The notes beneath the pieces are model-generated. The model had not been told where the DNA came from and ran no database searches. It worked only from the letters and a program-made list of their open reading frames with translations. From Paraimprobicoccus trichonymphae (GTDB lineage Bacteria; Bacillota; Clostridia; Oscillospirales; Acutalibacteraceae), in NCBI GenBank assembly GCA_036322875.1, contig AP027925.1, positions 124,001 through 188,000 of the forward strand: DNA of 64,000 nt, in the 5' to 3' direction. Below, piece by piece: positions 18,371 to 26,479 of the stretch; position 1 is the first letter of the stretch; every line of letters begins with the position of its first letter. The position numbers and the translations under genes were made by a program.

Positions 18371-19006
18371 TTTTTGTATGTGTTTACCATTTAAAATGTT
18401 TTAGTAAAACACTATCGGTAGAAATTGTTTTTTTTCAGTAAGTTTAACATTTTTATTGATAATAAAAATTTTTAAATTCGATAATTTTGTGTTTGTTTTA
18501 AGTGTTTTTATTAAAAACATATACTAATTTTTTTGAAAAAGCAATTAAATTTGTTTATAATAAATTAAATAAAATAATTGAAAATTACTTAATTTCATTT
18601 GCAAAATAAAAAAAAGGATTTTTTCATAATTTGAGGAAGTGGACAGCCATATATTTAACAATACCTAACGAAATGTCCCATAAAAACATTTTTCCTATAA
18701 ATATAAAAATAATTATATAATAGATTATTTAAATAAAAATACAAAAAAATAACACTCTACAATTTTAGGCAAAATTAAAATTATTTCAAAAAAACTTATA
18801 ACCAAATGTGGCGTAAAGCCCTACTATAGGGATATAAATAACAAGATATTGTAATGTTTTTTTCTTTTTTTTAAAAAAAAGACTTACATTATATTATAGC
18901 ATAACAAAAAATGAAAAACACCATATATCTAAGTGCGGCATGGTTTCACAATGTTTTTTGTAGCATAGATTGGTTTACATTCTTTTATTACTCCGTTTAT
19001 GCTAAA
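18371..19006. other. Intergenic region
   Basis: Contains the hairpin repeat at 18804-18839 and otherwise nothing that I can identify. Confidence 0.4.
18804..18839 (+). repeat. 36-bp hairpin repeat, copy 2
   Basis: Second copy of the 12734-12769 repeat with five differences. The stem GTGG/CCAC of copy 1 becomes GTGG/CTAC here, still pairing through a G-U pair, and ATATAAAT is kept. No mobile-element gene is attached. Confidence 0.5.
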
Positions 19007-19261
19007 TTAATCGTTAATTAACTTAGCGTACGGTCTATCTGGATCGATTGGACGATTTGTTGGGGCGGTCTTTTTTAAAATAACTAAAAATTTTATAAAA
19101 AAACTTGGACCGCTATTTACGTTTCTAAAAAGGGTATTTAAATTACAAAATCTACCATTGTAAGTATCTTGAAAAATAAATTTCATTGTATTATCTTTAA
19201 TATCCTCATATATTATACGTATATTGTTAAAATTTTTATCTGAAGTGTCTAATGGAACCAT
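19007..19261 (-). CDS. Small hypothetical protein (doubtful)
   Basis: 84 codons open from an ATG with no ribosome site. The C-terminal part is more polar (PTNRPIDPDRPYAKLIND) and the middle has a hydrophobic stretch FFIKFLVIL. It follows the 153-residue frame at 19319 with 57 bases between and could be a broken extension of the same locus. No family recognised. Confidence 0.35.
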   Translation of the reverse strand: MVPLDTSDKNFNNIRIIYEDIKDNTMKFIFQDTYNGRFCNLNTLFRNVNSGPSFFIKFLVILKKTAPTNRPIDPDRPYAKLIND

Positions 19262-19318
19262 ACAAAAAACACGGCCGCTCGTCTCAATATCAACAACAAT
19301 TTTTCAAAAAAATTTACA

Positions 19319-19780
19319 TTACCAAAGTAGTGTTTCAAGCGTATTAGACTCATTATTATAGAAATGCTTTTCAATTGAATTTTTCATTATCTCTTGCACT
19401 AAACAATCAAATTTCTTTCTGTATCCTCCTATTGAAAGATATATTATTTGATCCTCTTCTGAATTTAGCAAATCTTTCAACTCACTAATATTTCTGAACA
19501 TAATTAGATTATGTTCTTTGAAATAATTAACCACCGGCTCACGTGAAAATTCATATTCAATATTTCCCGTACAGTTTACGAAAAAATCAAAAATTTGTTG
19601 TCTGCTACATGAATTCTTTATTCTCAATTCAAAAGTTATGCTGCCAATAATATCACCTTTTTTGTTAACAAAAGGTACTACATTGAGTATTCTAGAATTG
19701 CTATCTTCACAGAATAAGAGAATAGTTTTATTAATTTTTGTTAAGCTGCTAGAAATCTTATTACATTTAATACCTTTCAA
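19319..19780 (-). CDS. Hypothetical protein
   Basis: 153 residues from a TTG codon, with no clear ribosome site. It reads as a plausible folded protein: alternating hydrophobic residues in the first half (KTILLFCEDSNSRILNVVPF, then GDIIGSITFELRIK) and a helical second half. No signal peptide and no recognised family. It lies just after the frameshifted frame 19808-20087 on the same strand, so the two could be parts of one operon or of a decayed larger gene. Confidence 0.5.
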   Translation of the reverse strand: MKGIKCNKISSSLTKINKTILLFCEDSNSRILNVVPFVNKKGDIIGSITFELRIKNSCSRQQIFDFFVNCTGNIEYEFSREPVVNYFKEHNLIMFRNISELKDLLNSEEDQIIYLSIGGYRKKFDCLVQEIMKNSIEKHFYNNESNTLETLLW

Positions 19781-19807
19781 AAATCCGCATCTATAAAACT
19801 ACCATTT

Positions 19808-20087
19808 TTAATATATATAGCTTTGGTTTAACTTTAATTTTGCAGTTAATTTATTAAGGTCTTTCGAGCTGACACCTTTTTCAAGATTTAGAATAAATAA
19901 AGTTCCTAACCAAGTTATGAAATTTGAATTACTAGCATCTGTTAAATTTTTTTACATTAAGACCTTTATCTAAAAACTTTTCTTTAACTGTATCTACTGA
20001 CATGAGTATGGCTAAAAAACTAGCTAACTGACACCAACTAGCATTTCTTTGACCTATTCTATTATCTTTACCAACAGCTTTACACAT
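19808..20087 (-). pseudogene. Small orphan gene broken by one frameshift
   Basis: Begins with ATG ten bases after a GGAG site and reads MCKAVGKDNRIGQRNASWCQ, then LASFLAILMSVDTVKEKFLD. A one-base slip in a run of A (about 19957) moves the frame to LTDASNSNFITWLGTLFILN and ends LKLNQSYIY. Rejoined, it would be about 93 residues with two hydrophobic helices. Family unknown. Confidence 0.5.
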
Positions 20088-20320
20088 AAGTCACTCACTC
20101 CACATATTATTTTAATAGCTAAAATAATAGAAAATTTTATTTTTTGTTTCAAATATTAATATTTATTCTTTATTTTTTAATAAAAAATTAGCAAATTGAG
20201 GTGGTGTTAGATAAATTAGGAGTTGAATCACAAATTGTAAGGGTGGTGAAGGGTGGCAGAAGTACAACAAAGAAAGTTAGAAGTTTGGTTTTATATTTAC
20301 TTTATAATAAATAACTTATA

Positions 20321-20599
20321 CTATGCTTTTGTTTTTGAGCAGGTAACAAACGTATAAATACTATTTCCTATCAATGTTAATCCACTTGCCAAAAATGCAA
20401 CAGATGCCACACTGCCTATAAACACTTCTGGTATGCCCTTAACTGGAGGATCATATTCAAATAAGTATCTTTCATTATGCGCATTATATCCCAAAAATAA
20501 ACTAAAAGCAATTGCTGGAATACCCGTTGTTAAACTTACAATGCCTCCTGTTTTATTCGAAGAGTTTTTTAAATACAATTCGGTAAATTCCGTTTCCAA
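20321..20599 (-). CDS. Small membrane protein of unknown function
   Basis: 92 residues starting at a TTG without a visible ribosome site. Two hydrophobic segments (GGIVSLTTGIPAIAFSLFLG and VFIGSVASVAFLASGLTLIG) flank a charged loop NAHNERYLFEYDPP. The end of the second segment, GLTLIGNSIYTFV, resembles the ALGNGIYRIVFKK end of the neighbouring broken frame (20582-20898), so the pair look like tandem paralogues. Family unknown. Confidence 0.5.
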   Translation of the reverse strand: METEFTELYLKNSSNKTGGIVSLTTGIPAIAFSLFLGYNAHNERYLFEYDPPVKGIPEVFIGSVASVAFLASGLTLIGNSIYTFVTCSKTKA

Positions 20600-20898
20600 G
20601 TGCTACAGCACTTATTGACCCAGGAATTGATGAAATAATAACAAAATGTGGGTACTTAATAATTTTAGACAACAAGGCCACCAATTAATGAAGAAGTACC
20701 AATTACTCCTAAACCCGCACCAACTGTTTGCACAACAGGAGGAACTAAACTTTTTTTATCTTTCTCGTCACTTCCAGCTGACAAACCAAGACTAGAACCA
20801 ACTAACAACAATGAAGCTAAAATACTTTTTAAACGTAAATTTTTTTCATTTTTAAATCCATCCTTTTTTCTTAAGCTAATGTATGTAAAACAAATCAC
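20582..20898 (-). pseudogene. Small secreted or membrane protein, probably frameshifted
   Basis: The 5' part encodes a convincing signal peptide, LKSILASLLLVGSSLGLSAG, followed by a charged DEKDKK loop and a glycine-rich hydrophobic segment (VVQTVGAGLGVIGTSSLIGG). It stops after GGLVV, but a neighbouring frame continues with HFVIISSIPGSISAVALGNG, which resembles the downstream paralogue. A one-base change near 20665 therefore seems to have split it. The start is unclear: GTG at 20898 is the only good in-frame candidate. Confidence 0.45.
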
Positions 20899-21395
20899 AA
20901 ATATAATATTACGATAATTTTTCTAAAAAATCAATAGAAAAATTTATTATTCAAAAAAAGTTCAACTTTGATTTTATATTTATAAAAGATCTGTCATTGT
21001 ATTTTATTATTTTTTTCTATTGCTTCTTTACTTAGTAGATTAGCCATTTTTATATCATCAAAGCTAATTTAACGTGTTTTACAATAAACAGAAGTGCTAT
21101 AATTACCAATTTTTCGGACAATGATCTACATTTGCATTTGTAAATAAAACATCTCTTTAAACTTCTGCTGGTTTTTGAAAAACATAGTTTTATATTTTTA
21201 TACGTTTCTTTTGTTATTTTAAACCTATATTATTTTATCTGTACAGATCTTGAAAAAATTATTTAATAACGATTAATTTTAAAATCAGTTTATATTTAAA
21301 TACAAAAAAATTAATAATTTATCTGAAAAAGTTTTCCAAAAAATTGAATAGGTTTTAAATTTTTAGGGGAAACTTAATTACATGGTGAGTAATTT
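20899..21395. other. Intergenic region between divergent genes
   Basis: About 500 AT-rich bases with no recognised gene or RNA. It must hold the promoter of the DUF421 gene. Confidence 0.35.
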
Positions 21396-22070
21396 TTGAT
21401 AATTTCCATAATAAGAACGATTTTGCTTTATATAACCATAATGATATCCATAAAAATAATGGGAAAAAGACAAATAAGTGATTTACAGACATCAGAATTG
21501 GTTGTAACACTATTAATTTCAAATATAATATCTGTACCTATGCAAAACATGGCACAACCATTGTTAAGTGGTATTTTGCCAGTGTTGAGTTTAGTTTGCT
21601 GTGAAATTTTCATATCTGCAATAATGCTAAAAAGCACTACATTTAGACGAGCTATTTGTGGTAAGCCAGTGATAGTGGTAAATAATGGTGAAATTGATCA
21701 AAATGAATTAAAAAAGCTTAGAATGTCTGTAGAAGATTTATATCAACAACTCAGACAAATGAATGTTTTCTCCATTCAAGATGTATCATTTGCAATAATA
21801 GAAACAAATGGAAAAATAAGTGTTTTAAAAAAGCCAGAAAAGGCCCCGCCCACTGCTTCAGATTTAGGCATTATAGTACCAAATAGAGGTTTAGAGACTA
21901 TAATAGTAAGTGATGGGGTTATTTCTAGTTTCTCGCTTAAATTATGCAATATTTCAGAAGCATGGCTATATGAAACTTTACAAAAAGAAAATTTGAATCT
22001 TAAAGAAATTTTTTTGATGACATCTGATAAAACAAAAAAATACTATATAGTAAAGAAGATGGCGAAATAA
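21396..22070 (+). CDS. YetF-like DUF421 membrane protein
   Basis: YetF/YdfR-type protein with three N-terminal membrane helices and a cytoplasmic domain. Seen here are the hydrophobic segments IIRTILLYITIMISIKIMG, LVVTLLISNIISV and LLSGILPVLSLVCCEIFISA, then the DUF421 hallmarks GKRQISDLQTSELVV, GKPVIVVNNGEI, LRMSVEDLYQQLRQ and VSFAIIETNGKISVL. The start is TTG at 21396, six bases after GGTGAG. The next gene begins immediately after the stop codon, the usual clostridial DUF421-DUF4363 pair. YetF proteins are linked to spore and envelope functions; the precise role is unknown. Confidence 0.88.
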   Translation: MIISIIRTILLYITIMISIKIMGKRQISDLQTSELVVTLLISNIISVPMQNMAQPLLSGILPVLSLVCCEIFISAIMLKSTTFRRAICGKPVIVVNNGEIDQNELKKLRMSVEDLYQQLRQMNVFSIQDVSFAIIETNGKISVLKKPEKAPPTASDLGIIVPNRGLETIIVSDGVISSFSLKLCNISEAWLYETLQKENLNLKEIFLMTSDKTKKYYIVKKMAK

Positions 22071-22475
22071 TTGAAAAAAATACTTTTTTTTAGTTCGTTT
22101 TTATTTTTAATTGTAATATTAGTTTCATGGTTTAACTTTTACTACACTAATAAAACAGCTAACATTGCTAATCTCAAAACTTCTCAAATACAAAAATCAG
22201 CTAAACAGTGTGATTACAATAAAGCGTTAAATCAAGCAAGAGAATTAGAAGAATATTGGATATCCAGTCACACCATAATGGAAATTTTTATCCATCACGA
22301 CGTAATAGAAAATATAGATCAAAGCATTTCAGTGATAATCATATCTCTTAGCATTTTCCTCGAAGGAGGAAATATGAGTGATTTATCAATCTTTTGGTAC
22401 GAGATGGCTAAATTAATTCCTGAATTTAATAATTTAAAAGACATTGAAACACCAAGTATAGGGAATATATTATGA
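22071..22475 (+). CDS. DUF4363 family protein
   Basis: 134 residues with an N-terminal anchor (ILFFSSFLFLIVILVSWF) and an extracytoplasmic helical domain. The family pattern of a W, then an H-E/D pair is visible as EYWISSHTIMEIFIHHDVIE, and the usual NIL ending is present. It starts with TTG directly on the TAA of the DUF421 gene, so translation is coupled. Function unknown, presumably with YetF. Confidence 0.82.
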   Translation: MKKILFFSSFLFLIVILVSWFNFYYTNKTANIANLKTSQIQKSAKQCDYNKALNQARELEEYWISSHTIMEIFIHHDVIENIDQSISVIIISLSIFLEGGNMSDLSIFWYEMAKLIPEFNNLKDIETPSIGNIL

Positions 22476-22532
22476 AAAAACACTTTTTTTAAAACAAAAA
22501 ATTATGAAAAAAGTAGATTTAAAATTTTTTTC

Positions 22533-22561
22533 TTGACAACAAAAATTAAAACTGGCACTAT
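22533..22561 (+). promoter_or_regulatory. Promoter of the 5S rRNA gene
   Basis: TTGACA (22533-22538), a 17-bp spacer and CACTAT (22556-22561) place the transcription start at about 22568, at the 5' end of the 5S sequence. The 5S gene therefore seems to have its own promoter. Confidence 0.65.
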
Positions 22562-22570
22562 CAATAATGG

Positions 22571-22685
22571 TTAGTGCTTAAGATGTTGAGGAACAACCTG
22601 TTACCATCCCGAACACAGAAGTTAAACTCAACGATGCCGAAGATACTTTACTAGTGATGGTACTGGAAAATAGGAAGGTGCTAAT
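22571..22685 (+). rRNA. rrf: 5S ribosomal RNA, solitary
   Basis: The conserved core CCATCCCGAACACAGAAGTT (loop B/C) and GATGGTACTG (loop E/helix IV) are present. The 5' end TTAGTGC pairs with the 3' end GGTGCTAA to form helix I. Length about 115 nt is normal. No 16S or 23S gene is in the window; the 5S is instead followed by tRNA-Ser, so it is an unlinked copy. Confidence 0.93.
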
Positions 22686-22753
22686 TTTTTTTTCCCAGAA
22701 GGCAGCATTAGTTTTATTGTATAGTAGTAACCTATAGGTTCGTATTTTTTTTA

Positions 22754-22846
22754 GGAGAGGTGTCCGAGTGGTCTAAGGAGCACGACTGGAAATCGTGTAG
22801 GCTATTTAAAGTGGTCTCTGGGGTTCGAATCCCCATCTCTCTGCCA
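22754..22846 (+). tRNA. tRNA-Ser(GGA)
   Basis: 93 nt with a long variable arm, as expected for tRNA-Ser. The acceptor stem GGAGAGG pairs with TCTCTCT (G-U at both ends), the anticodon stem is CACGA/TCGTG around loop CTGGAAA (anticodon GGA), the T-arm is GGGGTTCGAATCCCC, and the 3' CCA is encoded. It follows the 5S gene by about 70 bases and could be cotranscribed. Confidence 0.95.
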
Positions 22847-22916
22847 AACTCTGTCTGTGTTTATAGTAAAATTTTTTGTTAAAAAAATCATCCATATCGG
22901 TGCGGATATAGTCTAT

Positions 22917-23024
22917 TACCGTGGAGCTCATGGAAATTTACGTTTAAAACGAAATAAAGCTTACGTAAGACGAGTAATCGCTGAGGGCGTAGAACCAAGA
23001 GTTTGCACCAAGCAGAGTGTCAAA
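22917..23024 (+). repeat. PRE repeat copy A (3' hairpin half)
   Basis: Starts TACCGTGGAGCTCATGG, contains the palindrome CTTACGTAAG and the block GCGTAGAACC, and ends GTGTCAA. The predicted hairpins keep pairing despite changes: CCGT/ATGG, CGCT/GGCG and GTTTG/CAAGC. It lies about 70 bases before, and in the same direction as, the gene at 23094. The promoter half is missing; transcription could come from the 5S-tRNA unit. The open frame across it (22857-23045) is probably not a gene. Confidence 0.7.
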
Positions 23025-23093
23025 AATATTAGAGTGTGTTGTTAAATTACATTGTTTTTTGGTTGTATTAAATTTAGAAGCAGGAGTATTATA

Positions 23094-23459
23094 TTGGTTA
23101 TTTTTTTTGGTTTGTCGTCATTGATTTCGCTAGTCACTCTCTATAGATCTAGGAACATCACTAAGGAGCTTTCTTATTCAAAGTATATTTTAATAGTGTC
23201 AAAAGAAAAAGAGAAATTTGATGCCAATCTTGAAAAAATATTACAATTTGACATTGACATTAAAAGCAAGAACTTTAAATTGTTTTTCCAGAGCATGAAA
23301 AAACAAATTGAAATCATTGAAGGACTTAGAATACCTAATTATCTGAAGGAACACCATATGAAACTAGTGAAATCATTCAAAACATGTCTGGAATCGGTGT
23401 CAAGTGGAAATAAAAGTAAATTTGCAGAATCAAGATTAATTATGGCTTGTCTAGAGTAG
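23094..23459 (+). CDS. Single-pass membrane protein of unknown function
   Basis: 121 residues from TTG at 23094, seven bases after AGGAG (23082-23086); an earlier TTG at 23052 has no ribosome site. The N-terminus is a hydrophobic segment (VIFFGLSSLISLVTLY), followed by a helical, lysine-rich domain that ends with LRIPNYLKEHHMKLVKSFKT. This resembles small clostridial membrane proteins of unknown role. The next gene starts one base after the stop. Confidence 0.65.
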   Translation: MVIFFGLSSLISLVTLYRSRNITKELSYSKYILIVSKEKEKFDANLEKILQFDIDIKSKNFKLFFQSMKKQIEIIEGLRIPNYLKEHHMKLVKSFKTCLESVSSGNKSKFAESRLIMACLE

Positions 23460-23460
23460 C

Positions 23461-23934
23461 TTGTTATTTTTGAATTTACTCGATACATATTCATTTTGCC
23501 TTAATTTTTTAGTTTTAGTGGTATTAAATTCTATAAGCCTTATTTTTGTTAAAACAGTGAATAATAACTTTTTTGATAACTCAAAAAAAATTTATACTGT
23601 ATTCAAATGGGAACAAAGATTTTACAGTAGGTTTCTGAAGATTAATTTTTGGAAAGATAAGCTACCACAACATATCGGTAAAAATGGTTTCTCAAAAAAA
23701 AATATAGCTAGCTTGAATAAAAATTATTTGAAAGCTTTTGTGGTTGAAACCTGTAGAGCAGAATGGTTTCATTTGTTTTTCATTATATCTTCTTTTTTTT
23801 GTCTTTTTTTTAATAAAGTATTTTGGCCTGTTGTACTTTGCATGTTTGTAAATTTACCTTTTGTATTTATTCAAAGATATAACAGAATTAGGATTTCTAA
23901 ATTGATTATTAGAAAAACGAAAATCAAAACTTGA
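23461..23934 (+). CDS. CrtO-like (glycosyl-diaponeurosporenoate acyltransferase family) membrane protein
   Basis: 157 residues with membrane segments at both ends. The family pattern is visible: WKDKLPQHIGKNGFSKKNIA, then YLKAFVVETCRAEWFHLFF and the C-terminal NLPFVFIQRYNRIRISKLI. In Staphylococcus the family name comes from acylation of a carotenoid glucosyl ester, but most firmicute members stand alone and have no proven role. No carotenoid genes are nearby, so the substrate is unknown. TTG start, probably translationally coupled to the preceding gene (one-base gap). Confidence 0.75.
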   Translation: MLFLNLLDTYSFCLNFLVLVVLNSISLIFVKTVNNNFFDNSKKIYTVFKWEQRFYSRFLKINFWKDKLPQHIGKNGFSKKNIASLNKNYLKAFVVETCRAEWFHLFFIISSFFCLFFNKVFWPVVLCMFVNLPFVFIQRYNRIRISKLIIRKTKIKT

Positions 23935-23965
23935 TGAAATAAACTATTTTGAAAATAGCATTATT

Positions 23966-24226
23966 TTCTCTCGTTTGATTTTCAACACATTCGCGAATCA
24001 TATATTGTGTAGCTGCTCCGGAAGTTCTGCAAAAATATTCAACAGCTCAAAGATGCTGCCCCCAATATTTTTTCTTAGGTTCAGAGAATTTTAAATTACA
24101 ATAGTTTTGAACTTCGTCCTTTAAGATATTAAATTGTCTTAACTTACCGATAAAATTGGCAAACAAGACGCAATAATACATACGTTTGATCCTTTTCCTT
24201 CTTATAACACCCTCTTTTTTATGCAT
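23966..24226 (-). pseudogene. IS200/IS605 TnpA (Y1 transposase) C-terminal remnant
   Basis: The frame reads KRIKRMYYCVLFANFIGKL, then KKKYWGQHL, a stop, and AVEYFCRTSGAATQYMIREC and VENQ. This matches the end of IS605-type TnpA (YYWGGALWSPSYFAASCGGA followed by IxxQYIEQQ). The HUH motif that should lie upstream is deleted and there is an in-frame stop, so the element is dead. Confidence 0.6.
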
Positions 24227-24307
24227 TATTGTTAGTCCTTTCCCCCCTTCTTGCCCTTCACAACCGTAAGTTGTAATGGCTGAATACAATAAAAAGGAAG
24301 TCATACA

Positions 24308-24420
24308 ATGTACGATATAGAGTATCACATAGCTTAAGCAACAAAATATTTGTATAAAGTTTGGCAAAACAAATACCCAGAAGCTAAGAAAGCTGCTGAT
24401 GCAAGGGGAATTAGATGATA
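24308..24420 (+). pseudogene. IS200-type TnpA N-terminal remnant
   Basis: Plus-strand frame MYDIEYHIA-stop-ATKYLYKVWQNK matches the IS200 opening, EYHIVWVTKYRYKVL. It ends after about 35 codons. It is opposite in direction to the TnpA piece at 23966-24226, so two different IS200/IS605 copies decayed side by side here. Confidence 0.45.
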
Positions 24421-24501
24421 ACAACAACAAAACTGTCAGAGTTTAAAAACTAAAATTGGTAATTTCTAAGTCAGGAAACAAAAAACAAACCGTTTCTAAA
24501 A

Positions 24502-25536
24502 TCAACGCTTAGTTAACTTTAGAACACTAGAAGATAATGGCGTTTTTAATTTGATGTTTCTTTTTTTTACCTCTGAATAACTCAAAGTTGGAAATTTAAT
24601 TGATCCGGTTTCTACTAGTTCATCATAAAAATAACCAAATTGTTTATATTCATGATAGTATTCAGGATAAAGTCTTAAGCAGATTTCGCCTACTTCTATT
24701 AATGCTTGTGGTACATCGTATAATGCTGCTAAAATCGGACACAACATAGCTGCAGTAGTATCAGTGTCTCCACCAAATGAAATAATTTTGCGCAAACCAT
24801 CTTCAAAACTTTTGATATCAGGATCAAGAGCAACTATTAAGACTACAGGTACTGTTGTTGGGCATGTTTCATCTTGCATACTATCCGTTTTTATAAGTTT
24901 ATATTTATCTATATTATCAAGATCATAACCAAATTTACTTTGTATTTGGGTTTTTATTTTATTTTTTGGAACACCTTTTCGAGCCAAAAATATACATAAT
25001 GCGATGGCTTGAGTTCCTTTTATCCCCTCTTCATCGTTATGTGAAGGCAAAGCTGATAATTTGGAATATTCCATGACCTCTTCTTCAGTATTAAACAAAA
25101 AAGGAATAGAGGAGACTCGCATTGGTCCACCATTACCGAAGCTGTCAGTCTGAGGATGTACCATATCTTTTCCATATCCGTCCACTCCACCATAAAATTT
25201 ATTAAAAAATCTCCCTCCATAAAATCCCCCGTTTTTAAAGCGATAAGCTTTATGATTATTACGATCGTAGTATTTCATCCTTATATTTATTCCACGTACT
25301 AAATGTCTTCTAAAAGATTTTTTAATATCGATTGTGCTATTTTTTAGATTAAATTTTCTTTCTATACACTCTCTAAGAGCGGTTGCCATTACAACTGTTA
25401 AAGAACTGTCATCAGTTATGCCAGTTTTTTCATTAATCATTTTAAAATCTAATGAAACAGTCGTTTTGCTGAATTCATATCCTGCGCCTATTGCATCACC
25501 AATTATCGCAAATATTAAAGGGTTTACATATTTCAT
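24502..25536 (-). CDS. ADP-ribosylglycohydrolase family protein
   Basis: Removes ADP-ribose from modified targets or free metabolites (DraG/ARH fold, two Mg2+). Motifs: GDAIGAGYEF (residues 13-22), TDDSS (41-45, usually TDDT/S), SHNDEEGIKGTQA in the middle and GGDTDTTAAM near residue 254, which supply the metal ligands. 344 residues, complete. Its ATG overlaps the stop of a 58-residue membrane protein gene (ATGA), so they are translationally coupled. An ADP-ribosyltransferase pseudogene at 56.5 kb makes a former link with that modification conceivable, but this is only inference. Confidence 0.9.
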   Translation of the reverse strand: MKYVNPLIFAIIGDAIGAGYEFSKTTVSLDFKMINEKTGITDDSSLTVVMATALRECIERKFNLKNSTIDIKKSFRRHLVRGINIRMKYYDRNNHKAYRFKNGGFYGGRFFNKFYGGVDGYGKDMVHPQTDSFGNGGPMRVSSIPFLFNTEEEVMEYSKLSALPSHNDEEGIKGTQAIALCIFLARKGVPKNKIKTQIQSKFGYDLDNIDKYKLIKTDSMQDETCPTTVPVVLIVALDPDIKSFEDGLRKIISFGGDTDTTAAMLCPILAALYDVPQALIEVGEICLRLYPEYYHEYKQFGYFYDELVETGSIKFPTLSYSEVKKRNIKLKTPLSSSVLKLTKR

Positions 25537-25709
25537 TGGTGTTTCCAGTCATACACCTTCAAAGGATACTCAAATTGATCCACCTCAGCCAATGGTGCAG
25601 AAGCAGATTGTTTCAATCTGACACCTATATCTACAATAACACCTACAAATAATAATCCGAATGTTGTAGCTGTAGCAAATAACGTATATTTTAATGTTTT
25701 TTGATTCAC
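25533..25709 (-). CDS. Small single-pass membrane protein coupled to the ADP-ribosylglycohydrolase
   Basis: A 58-codon frame from GTG at 25709 with GGGGAG 12 bases upstream. It contains one hydrophobic helix, TLFATATTFGLLFVGVIVDI, followed by a short polar tail ending VYDWKH. Its TGA overlaps the ATG of the ADP-ribosylglycohydrolase in the ATGA arrangement, which supports real translation. No family recognised; possibly a membrane anchor or partner of the hydrolase. Confidence 0.65.
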   Translation of the reverse strand: MNQKTLKYTLFATATTFGLLFVGVIVDIGVRLKQSASAPLAEVDQFEYPLKVYDWKHQ

Positions 25710-25919
25710 TGAATTTTATTTCTCCCCTTGTTTTGAAAAATCATATATTTCTCTAATTTAAATTATTATAGTAAAAATATTTTTATTTGTCAATATAAAT
25801 TTTATATAAAATAAATTAAATATAATGTTTTTTCAAAAAATATTTTTTATAAAAATAAAAAATGTTATAATAATTTGAAAGTTCAAAATATTTATATTAC
25901 AGAGGTTATTGTTTAATTA

Positions 25920-26474
25920 ATGAGTGATTTTTTGAAAGAAATAAATGAAAAAATGCAGAAAGCTGTTGATAATTTAAATTCTGAATATACTTTAATAAAG
26001 GCTGGTAGAGCTAATCCCGCAATTTTAGACAAAATAAAAATAGATTATTATGGGACAGAAACTCCTATAAATCAAGTTGCTGCAATTTCAGTTTCAGAAG
26101 CTAGAGTTTTAACTGTACAACCATGGGACATGTCGGCAATTTCTAAAATAGAAAAAGCTATTCAAAAATCTGATTTAGATTTAAACCCACAGTCTGATGG
26201 TAAGGTTATAAGAATAACCTTTCCTCAGTTAACAGAGGACAGAAGAAAAGAAATTTCTAAAGAAGTATCTAAATTGACAGAAAATTCTAAGATTTCTATT
26301 AGAAATATAAGAAAAACTTTTTTAGAAAAACTAAGAGCTGAAAAGAAGAGTTCTGAAATATCAGAAGACGAATTGAAAAAATATGAAAAAATAGTTCAAG
26401 ATCAAACTAATAAATTTTGTGACCAAATAGAAAATCTGTGCAAAAATAAAACTAAACAAATAATGGAGTTATAA
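25920..26474 (+). CDS. frr: Ribosome recycling factor
   Basis: Splits post-termination ribosomes together with EF-G. 184 residues, normal length. Conserved segments are LIKAGRANPAILDKIKIDYYG (20-residue core AGRANPAILDKIKIDYYG), PINQVAAISV, RVLTVQPWD, IEKAIQKSDLDLNP and LTEDRRKEISKEV. It is followed after 5 bases by trpS in the same direction. The usual upstream partner pyrH is absent. Confidence 0.96.
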   Translation: MSDFLKEINEKMQKAVDNLNSEYTLIKAGRANPAILDKIKIDYYGTETPINQVAAISVSEARVLTVQPWDMSAISKIEKAIQKSDLDLNPQSDGKVIRITFPQLTEDRRKEISKEVSKLTENSKISIRNIRKTFLEKLRAEKKSSEISEDELKKYEKIVQDQTNKFCDQIENLCKNKTKQIMEL

Positions 26475-26479
26475 AATTT

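Noticed and set aside
22857..23045. Open frame of 62 codons after tRNA-Ser
   Set aside because: Most of it is PRE repeat copy A; no ribosome site; better explained as a structured repeat.
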